A stretch of DNA of 13,070 nucleotides from Owenia fusiformis (taxonomy: Eukaryota; Annelida; Polychaeta; Sabellida; Oweniidae). The translations under genes and the position numbers were made by a program. This document shows, piece by piece, positions 7,681 to 13,070 of the stretch. The notes below the pieces were generated by a model that worked only from the letters and a program-made list of their open reading frames with translations, was not told the DNA's origin and did no database searches. The stretch is taken from NCBI GenBank assembly GCA_903813345.2, contig CAIIXF020000429.1, forward strand, positions 1 through 13,070, written 5' to 3'. The stretch's first letter is position 1. Every line of letters starts with the position of its first letter.

Positions 7681-9312
7681 CCAATATGCATCCCGATACA
7701 ACACAAATATGGGAAAATCAAAATATTTGAAATACGGACCATTAAACCCTACATTCAAGTTAATATCTCAACAACAAGATATGCCACGAACATAATACAC
7801 AAACCAAAAGGAAGCAAAAACATTAAACAAGCCGCCTGAACCAACAGAAAAACGATTTACCGATCATAGACCTACCCTAAACACCGCCAAACTCAAACCA
7901 ATTTAAAGAATCGAAAATACCGCAAAATGCCGAAAACACCAAAACACTTCCTAACACAGGAAAGTTAACCACCCTCCTAATACACACAATATGAACATTA
8001 CATATACCTGGCCATGAAGCCGACACAATGAACAAAACAACCAAATAAAAATTTCAACATCGAACTGACCATACCATGATGCAATTAACCAATACGCATA
8101 CACCCTCCCGATAAAACACAAATATGAGAAAATCAAAATATTTCAAATACGGGCCATCAAACCCTACATTCAAGTTAATATCTCAACAACGAGATATGCC
8201 ACGAACATAATGCACACACCAACGGAAAGCTAAAACATTAAACAAGCCACCTGAACCATCAAAAGACAATTTACCTACCATAGACCCATCCTAGTCACCA
8301 CCAAACTCAAACCAACTCAACAAATCGAAAATACCGCAAAATGCCGAAAACACCAAAACACGACCAAACACGAAAAAGGCAACAACTCTTCTTATACACA
8401 CAATATGAACATAACATATACCTGACCATGAAGCTGAAACAATGAACAAAACAACCAAATCCAATTTCAACATTGAACCGACCATACCCCGATGCAATTA
8501 ACCAATACACATACACCCTCCCGATAAAACACAAATATGGGAAAATCAAAATATTTCAAATACGGGCCATCAAACCCTACATTAAAGTTAATATCTCAAC
8601 AACAAGATATGCCACGAACATAATGCACACACCAACGGAAAGCTAAAACATTAAACAAGCCACCTGAACCATCAAAAGAAAATTTACCTACCATAGACCC
8701 ATCCTAGTCACCACCAAACTCAAACCAACTCAACAAATCCAAATACCGCAAAATGCCGAAAACACCAAAACACGACCAAACACGAAAAAGGCAACAACTC
8801 TAATACACACAATATGAACATAACATATACATGACCATGAAGCTGAAACAATGAACAAAACAACCAAATCCAATTTCAACATTGAACCGACCATACCCCG
8901 ATGCAATTAACCAATACACATACACCCTCCCGATAAAACACAAATATCGGAAAACCAAAATATTTAAAATACGGGCCATTAAACCCTTCATTCAAGTTAA
9001 TATCTCAACAACAAGATATGCTAGCAACATATCACATATACCAACGGAAAGCTGAAACAGTAAACTTACCACCTGAACCACCAAAATGTAATTTACCTAC
9101 CCTCAACCCACCACAGAGACCGCCAAACGCACACCAACCCAACAAATTGAAAACACCACAAAATGCCACAAAATACAACCAAACACAAACAAGCCAACAA
9201 CCCTTTAAATACACTTAATATCAACATATAACATACATGAGCATATGGCTTAACCACAAACCAAACCAAACCAAAATTCATCAATAAACTGACCACGCCT
9301 TTATGCAATAAA
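7681..9312. repeat. Tandem array of four ~408-bp units
   Basis: Units begin with CCAATAYRCATA-like sequence at 7681, 8089, 8502 and 8911, giving lengths 408, 413, 409 and 402. A partial fifth starts at 9313. Units 2 and 3 are about 95% alike by eye. The outer units are more diverged, as expected from unequal exchange. Every unit keeps ATATCT...AGATAT around a CAACAAC-type loop (7763-7782, 8178-8197, 8591-8610, 9000-9019) and an AATACCGCAAAATGCCGAAA block (weaker in unit 4). Minus-strand frames of 60-80 codons recur but differ in frame and stops between units, so I regard the array as noncoding. Confidence 0.95.
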
Positions 9313-9438
9313 CCAATACGCATAGACAACCACCCCTCCCGCTAAAAACGAATAGGGGAAACCTATTAAAATACAACTGAATGATAGAAATAAAACAGCA
9401 TTATCATTCACAATAAAATCACAATAAATCACATACAA

Positions 9439-9577
9439 CATTCATTCGGCCGCTGAGGAAGAACAATCATGGGATACCCCCATGAGTTCGAAACATCTTG
9501 GGCCCTTATAATGACCAACATATAAGGGAGAAGATCCGCTACAGGATCGGGATGTCCGGCCTCTCTCTACGTGAATG
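9439..9577 (+). ncRNA. Hammerhead ribozyme, type I, full catalytic core
   Basis: A self-cleaving RNA fold is visible by hand. Core box 1 CTGAGGA (CUGANGA) is 9453-9459. Stem II is GAAC 9461-9464 with GTTC 9486-9489, then a 2-nt AA bulge, then TCATGGG 9467-9473 with CCCATGA 9479-9485, loop ATACC. Core box 2 GAAA is 9490-9493. Stem III is ACATC 9493-9497 with GATGT 9551-9555, extended by G-U pairs and enclosing two hairpins (CCCTTATA 9503-9510 with TATAAGGG 9521-9528; GATCC 9533-9537 with GGATC 9544-9548). H17 is C9556, so predicted cleavage is between 9556 and 9557. Stem I is CGGCC 9557-9561 with GGCCG 9448-9452, then an internal loop, then GTGAATG 9571-9577 with CATTCAT 9439-9445. The ends lie in stem I, hence type I, the class found in PLEs and animal retrozymes. 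One oddity is an extra A at 9460 between A9 and stem II. Confidence 0.88.
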
Positions 9578-9634
9578 AAGATAGGGAATAACACACCAAT
9601 GTCATTACCCTAGGATCTACCAAATATACACTAC

Positions 9635-9655
9635 CCGTCACAGTAGTACTGACGG
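9635..9655. repeat. 6-bp hairpin downstream of the ribozyme
   Basis: CCGTCA (9635-9640) pairs with TGACGG (9650-9655) around CAGTAGTAC. It lies in a stretch to about 9740 that is more GC-rich than the surroundings and may be the rest of the ribozyme-bearing element. It contains no second hammerhead core. Confidence 0.45.
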
Positions 9656-9739
9656 TGGTTAGGGGAAGCTTAGCTACTAGACCTTGTCTCCTAGGCCCCC
9701 CGACCGAGACCTCTCACCATAAACACAGATTGCATGACA

Positions 9740-10159
9740 TGTGCGTGTTTAATACAGGTGATGTTTCAAGACATTGTCTAAGTCACCACTCCCAAAAATA
9801 TCAGTTTAGAACTTTTGCCACGTGAAGTATTCAATCCATATACGCAAACGTGCGTCTACTTTGTAGGGCTTTGAAGTCTCTGGTAACATTAATTTGTAGG
9901 GTTTGGAAGCCATTTCCACCTCCTCAGGTATTCTTTCTATGGGAGGGTTTTTTCAAAAATAATTATAAACGTTTGAGACCTTTGGGGTATAGGATGCGCT
10001 AGATCAAGTCACATTAGTTTTTTTCCTGAAGGATAAGAAAATAAAAATTCAAACATAGAGAGGCAAAGACGTGAAAATGTGGAAAGTTTTAATATTTAAT
10101 TTATGCTTTTCTTTCATTCAAATGGCGACCCTCGAATATAATTGCAATTGACCTCCATT
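9740..10159. other. Stretch with nothing recognised
   Basis: Mixed AT-rich sequence. A short duplication (TTTGTAGGGCTTTGAAG near 9859, TTTGTAGGGTTTGGAAG near 9893) is the only structure seen. Confidence 0.55.
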
Positions 10160-10318
10160 GCATTTGAAGGGGGAGGGTGTTCAATCATCACCTTTCTCCA
10201 AAGTTTATTTAAAATCGTGCAGTTTTTCATGATTCTGAGCTTTTTTAACTTAAGTGATGACCAATGTTGTTTAACTTGGACCCCCTGCCCCCATCACTGG
10301 AAAATGGCTACGGGCCTG
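10160..10318 (+). mobile_element. MITE copy, left end decayed, right end intact
   Basis: The right terminus ATGGCTACGGGCCTG ends at 10318. The interior follows the reference copy: AAATCGTGCAGTTTTTCATG, TTCTGAGC, AAGTGATGACCAA, ACTTGGACCCCC and CACTGGAAAATGGC. The left end keeps only a G-rich stretch (GAAGGGGGAGGG) and no CAGGCCCG terminus. The frame 10142-10399 runs through it and is not a gene. Confidence 0.8.
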
Positions 10319-10397
10319 AAAGGGCAAATATTGTCATTGATTTCTCGAAAGCTCATAATACACCCAATCCACAAGGTGGGTATAAAGGTGAAAACCT

Positions 10398-10510
10398 AGA
10401 CAATCTCTGTAATCAAAGGCTGAGACGATATTTTCTATAATCAGAGTCCTAGACGACTTCTGCTGTAATCAGAGTCCTGGATGATCTTTAGACTTTCTCA
10501 TAATTAAAGT
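10398..10510. repeat. ~28-bp minisatellite, about four units
   Basis: Units starting AGACAATCTC (10398), AGACGATATT (10423), AGACGACTTC (10451) and GGATGATCTT (10479) mostly share a TAATCAGAGTCCT end. Units two and three are the best conserved. Confidence 0.75.
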
Positions 10511-10691
10511 AGCCAAACATCCGCTGAACAGGGAAATTGATGGATTAATGAATAATCTTTTGTTTGTTATTTTAATAATACTTATTATTTTGACAAATAT
10601 AAAACTTTTGTTTCCGATTATAATACAAGTGTATCAAATCCATCATGTGAAGCAATCCCTAAAAGCAGAACAAGACAACCACAATAACCAC

Positions 10692-10912
10692 CAGGCCCGT
10701 AGCTAGGGGGGGGGGGGGCTTCGCAGGGTTCGGACGAACCCCCCACCCTGGCCAAAAATACTTTCAAAATCATGCAGTTTTTCACCATTTTGAGCACTTC
10801 TCAAGTGATTTTAGCCAAATTTTATGCCAAAATTGTCAAATGTGAACCCCCCTGGAAATTTTTGAAAACTGAACCCCCCCCCCCTCCTTGGAAAATCCTG
10901 GCTACGGGCCTG
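10692..10912 (+). mobile_element. MITE reference copy, full length with 5-bp TSD
   Basis: Terminal inverted repeats CAGGCCCGTAGC and GCTACGGGCCTG bound 221 bp. They are flanked by ACCAC on both sides (10687-10691 and 10913-10917), a likely 5-bp target-site duplication. The left half has a G12 run and the exact palindrome GGGTTCG-GA-CGAACCC (10726-10741). The centre reads AAATCATGCAGTTTTTCACC, TTTTGAGCACTTC and CCAAAATTGTCAAATGTGAA. The right half has a C run and AAAATCCTGGCTACGGGCC. There is no coding capacity; it must be moved by an unlinked transposase. I cannot assign the superfamily. Confidence 0.92.
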
Positions 10913-10979
10913 ACCACCTTGTTCTAGGGGTATAACTACTAGTTTAGAAGTCTTATATTTTACTATATGACTTGAGCAA

Positions 10980-11009
10980 TAGCGGGCCATAGCGGGCCAT
11001 AGCGGGCCA
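10980..11009. repeat. 10-bp repeat TAGCGGGCCA x3
   Basis: Three exact consecutive units. It lies between two MITE copies; GGGCC resembles the MITE terminus, but no other link is visible. Confidence 0.9.
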
Positions 11010-11049
11010 GTCGTAGTGGTGTTCCAAAATGAATATCAACATTCAGCAT

Positions 11050-11172
11050 GAAACCTTTTTGAAAAATTCCAGGGGTCACATTTAACAATGAAAACTTTCG
11101 CCCAAAAGCACGTGTTCACTGCTCAAAATGTAGAAAAACTGACTTTGGGCCTGAATCCCCCCCCCATTCAGT
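11050..11172 (-). mobile_element. Diverged inverted MITE copy
   Basis: On the minus strand the order is a G run with ATTCAGGCCC, then GTCAGTTTTTCTACATTTTG, AGCAGTGAACACGTGC, GTTAAATGTGACCCC, and TGGAATTTTTCAAAAA. This follows the reference copy's centre (CAGTTTTTCACCATTTTGAG ... AAATGTGAACCCCCC ... GGAAATTTTTGAAAA). Neither exact terminus is retained. Confidence 0.7.
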
Positions 11173-11464
11173 TCAATAACTGACATTCTTCAATTTTACA
11201 ATGCAATAAAACATTGTATGAAATTATTTTGTAATGATAGGGTGCTTTATATCATAATTTAATATCCAATTTTCTCTCCACAAAACGCTCAATACATTTT
11301 TCATGAAAAGAATATGACGAAATCCCAGTATCAATACTGAGTATTGAATAATAAATAGCTCCGACATGTTGAGTAAGATTAATTTCGTCTTCCTAAGGTA
11401 TTATTGAGAATGTAAGCTGGACAGTCATATAATAAAACAAATATTTCGTTTATTTTATTTATCT
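11173..11464. other. AT-rich stretch with one 17-bp palindrome
   Basis: TCAATACT-G-AGTATTGA (11331-11347) is an exact odd palindrome. Nothing else is recognised. Confidence 0.6.
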
Positions 11465-11502
11465 CAGGCCCGTAGCCAGGATTTGCCAGGGGGGATTCGG
11501 GG
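11465..11502 (-). mobile_element. MITE terminus fragment
   Basis: CAGGCCCGTAGCCAGGATTT then GCCAGGGGGGATTCGGGG is the reverse complement of a right end of the family (compare 10882-10912). The rest of the element is absent. Confidence 0.8.
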
Positions 11503-11830
11503 AATACTAGTACAAGTAGTATCACTTTTGAAAGATGTACAGGTATTCACCACAATAGAGTGAAATATTTGCTAAATAATCATAAGAAATAAATATCTGC
11601 AGCGGCAGCAGTGCAACATTTTTCTATCAAAATTAATAAAAAGAGCATGCTGTAAACTGTAACAATATAAGCTTATATTATGTAACATGCAAAAACAATA
11701 AATCTATTTCAATATTGCTAATATAGAGCCTTTTGTCTTCGAAATTGTCACGATCGCCACCAACTGTAATAAAACAATAGAGAGGTTAAGCCTTTAGGTG
11801 AACGCGTAAAACTTATTTTTCCCTGGGGTA
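11503..11830. other. AT-rich stretch with nothing recognised
   Basis: Frequent stops occur in all frames. The minus-strand frame starting at 12047 runs in here but is generated by the adjacent MITE end. Confidence 0.6.
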
Positions 11831-11940
11831 CAGGCCCGTAGCCAGGGGGGGGGGGTTCGATGGGTTCGGGCGACCCCCCCCCCCTGGCCAAAAATTCTCT
11901 CAAAATTATGCAGTTTTCTGAGCATTTTTTAGTGATTAGT
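11831..11940 (+). mobile_element. MITE copy, left half only
   Basis: The segment opens CAGGCCCGTAGCCAGG with a G11 run, then GGGTTCGGGCGACCCC and a C run, TGGCCAAAAATTCTCTC, AAAATTATGCAGTTTTCTG, and AGTGATTAG. It then breaks into unrelated sequence, just before the palindrome at 11989. Confidence 0.85.
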
Positions 11941-11988
11941 AGTATACGGCGGGCCTTTCGACCCCCTACCGGCACCGGTACTGTTCCA

Positions 11989-12004
11989 GTGCACCATGGT
12001 GCAC
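11989..12004. repeat. Exact 16-bp palindrome
   Basis: GTGCACCATGGTGCAC is its own reverse complement. GCACCGG, which opens each of the following ETS/CRE units, overlaps its right half. A related near-palindrome TACCGGCACCGGTA lies at 11967-11980. Confidence 0.9.
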
Positions 12005-12100
12005 CGGAAGTGACGTAATAGGTCAGGTGCACCGGAAGTGACGTCATAGATCACGTGGTAAGGTGATGCACCGGAAGTGGAAGTGACGTCATAGGTCACA
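12001..12100 (+). promoter_or_regulatory. Three ETS/CRE composite motifs in tandem
   Basis: GCACCGGAAGTGACGT starts at 12001 and 12029. A third unit at 12068 has a GGAAGT insertion before TGACGTCA. CCGGAAGTGACGTCA at 12032-12046 is an exact match to the overlapping ETS (GABPA-type) and CREB motif described in mammalian promoters. The first copy has TGACGTAA instead. CACGTG (12052-12057) and GGTCACATG follow. A degraded fourth unit (GCACAGAAATGATGTCA) is at 12311-12327. The motif match is seen directly; regulatory activity is inference. Confidence 0.5.
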
Positions 12101-12530
12101 TGGTTACTGATATAACTGGTCAAAGGTTACTGATAAGAGAGAGATAATAAACTGATAACACACTGAAAAAGATGGTCAAAGGTTACTGATAATTGATAAG
12201 AGAGAGATAACAAACTGATAAGACAGTGAAAAAGATAACTACCATGGTTTCTGATATAACTGGACAAGGGTTACTGATAATTGATAAAAGAACATAGGTT
12301 TGAGTTGAATGCACAGAAATGATGTCATACGTCACATGGTTACTGATATAACTGGTCAAAGGTTACTGATAACTGATAAGAGAGAGCTCAATTGATAAGA
12401 TAATCAAACAAACACTGTTAAGGTAACCTGGTGACTATGTGATAAGCTATCTTGCTACTTCATGGATGTTTCATTGTTATAGGTCAAAGGTTGATAACAA
12501 ACTGATAAAATAGTAAAAAAGATAACTGCA
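12095..12530 (+). promoter_or_regulatory. Repeated DR1-like and GATA motifs
   Basis: GGTCAAAGGTTA is exact at 12118-12129, 12174-12185 and 12354-12365, with GGTCAAAGGTTG at 12482-12493 and a decayed GGACAAGGGTTA at 12262. This resembles a DR1 site of HNF4/RXR-type nuclear receptors. GATAA occurs eighteen times on the plus strand between 12132 and 12525. The two motifs abut repeatedly (GGTTACTGATAA). The region is itself a degenerate tandem repeat with a 42-bp exact duplication (12095-12136 and 12331-12372), so the motif number may reflect copying rather than selection. Confidence 0.45.
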
Positions 12531-12540
12531 GAACCATTTC

Positions 12541-12721
12541 AACCAAACAGGTTTTAGCTTGCAGAATTATTTTAACCAATCAGAGTACAGTAATTTTTAA
12601 CCAATCAGGGCACAGTATGTTTGGATTATTTTAACCAATTATGTTTAGAGTTTCAGAATAATTTTAACCAATCGGGTTGCGGTATATTCTCATCCAATCA
12701 GATAAAAGAAAATCACCCAAT
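12541..12721 (+). promoter_or_regulatory. Six same-strand CCAAT boxes
   Basis: CCAAT occurs at 12576, 12601, 12635, 12668, 12694 and 12717, all on the plus strand and 23-34 bp apart. Most have the AACCAATCRG context preferred by NF-Y, and AACCAAACAG at 12541 looks like a decayed seventh. A TTTTAACCAATCAG core repeats, so it could also be a ~33-bp minisatellite. No TATA box, initiator or exon is identifiable downstream. Confidence 0.5.
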
Positions 12722-12783
12722 AGAGGAGAATTTCTGCACAATTTAACAAGTTCAGACAGGTATTGAATATTTATAACCAAAAA

Positions 12784-13070
12784 GTCTCCTGAGTTATTTT
12801 AGAATATTTTCAAATTGTCAAGTTGATCAATTTGTGCTAATTTTTTCTCCGAATGATTACTTGATTCTTACTTTGGAGTCATTTTAGAATATTTTTCCAA
12901 TCTTCACGCTTGAGTGATTCTCGCTTATTTCTTGAGTTTGAGGTATTTAATCACCAAATGGACACAGTATTCTTACTCCCCATACATTTAAGAGCATTTT
13001 TACAATTTTCACGCTTGACTGATTTTTGGTGATTCCTGGAGTTTGAGGCATTCTTTTACCAAACAATCAC
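12784..13070. repeat. Degenerate ~87-105-bp tandem repeat, runs off the end
   Basis: TTATTTTAGAATATTTTC (12795), TCATTTTAGAATATTTTTCC (12880) and ACATTTAAGAGCATTTTTAC (12983) begin similar units. The last two share CTTCACGCTTGAGTGATT / TTTCACGCTTGACTGATT and GAGTTTGAGGTATT / GAGTTTGAGGCATT and ACCAAA. Confidence 0.75.

Larger units (their letters stand above)
6950..9577 (+). mobile_element. Penelope-like retroelement remnant with array and ribozyme
   Basis: Three things group here. First, the plus strand is conspicuously rich in A and C and poor in G, from about 6950 to about 9440, unlike both flanks. Second, it holds a PLE N-terminal ORF fragment (7311-7655). Third, a same-strand hammerhead ribozyme ends the block (9439-9577). 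PLEs are known to carry hammerhead motifs in their pseudo-LTRs. The RT core and GIY-YIG endonuclease expected in a full PLE are absent. A 4 x ~408-bp array stands where they should be. Outer boundaries are approximate and treating the block as one element is inference. Confidence 0.5.

Noticed and set aside
8291-8991. Minus-strand reading frames with repeated MIFPYLCFIGRVYVYW-like peptides
   Set aside because: They are translations of the tandem units. Frame and stops change from unit to unit, and the sequence is T/G-rich by composition, with no domain.
7681-9312. Hammerhead ribozymes inside the 408-bp units
   Set aside because: I looked for CUGANGA and GAAA in order on both strands of a unit. 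CCTGACCATGAAGCTGAAAC is the nearest but lacks the CUGANGA spacing and closing stems.
9661-9720. Possible tRNA or 5S-derived SINE in the GC-rich stretch after the ribozyme
   Set aside because: No A/B box pair or 5S internal control region could be aligned on either strand.
11748-12123. Minus-strand frames of 64-99 codons
   Set aside because: The peptide GGGSPEPIEPPPPGYGP is the translated MITE terminus, and VTS repeats come from the ETS/CRE array.
12110-12530. Second hammerhead from the repeated CTGATAAGAGAGAG
   Set aside because: The core would need CUGANGA; here G8 is A, and no GAAA with closing stems follows.

Overview
No ordinary protein-coding gene could be supported in this window. It reads as repeat-rich, AT-rich intergenic or intronic DNA of a eukaryote, most likely a marine invertebrate animal. 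The basis is: (i) a remnant of a Penelope-like retroelement (PLE) with an associated hammerhead ribozyme; (ii) many copies of a MITE-like family ending in CAGGCCCGTAGCCAGG with long G/C homopolymers, a type I associate with marine invertebrate genomes; (iii) long tandem arrays and foldback elements; (iv) no bacterial gene organisation. The phylum cannot be fixed from the sequence alone.

Layout. 1-519: tandem array of about 138-157 bp units. 561-667: a GC-rich 14-bp minisatellite followed by a perfect 11-bp hairpin. 668-1330: nothing recognised. 1335-1540: simple GAGTGA-type repeats plus a 36-bp repeat. 1595-2722: nested foldback elements; the inner one (2146-2544) has about 120-bp near-identical inverted arms and TA at both ends, and the outer pieces are older relatives. 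2896-3109: cluster of palindromic CACGTG motifs. 3972-5288: three MITE copies. 5289-6949: mostly featureless, with G runs and one inverted repeat.

6950-9577 is the most interesting block. The + strand is strongly rich in A and C. It holds a PLE N-terminal ORF remnant (7311-7655), four tandem units of 402-413 bp (7681-9312), and then, at 9439-9577, a sequence that folds by hand into a complete type I hammerhead ribozyme with every catalytic-core nucleotide present. Ribozyme and ORF remnant lie on the same strand. This fits the known association of PLEs and animal retrozymes with hammerheads. The four-unit array between them is the part I cannot place.

10160-11940: five more MITE copies, mostly partial, interspersed with short minisatellites. 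11989-13070: a regulatory-looking tract. A 16-bp palindrome is followed by three ETS/CRE composite motifs, then DR1-like nuclear-receptor motifs with eighteen GATAA motifs, then six same-strand CCAAT boxes, then a degenerate repeat of about 87-105 bp. It may be a distal enhancer or promoter, or a repeat that happens to carry these motifs; no adjacent exon is recognisable.
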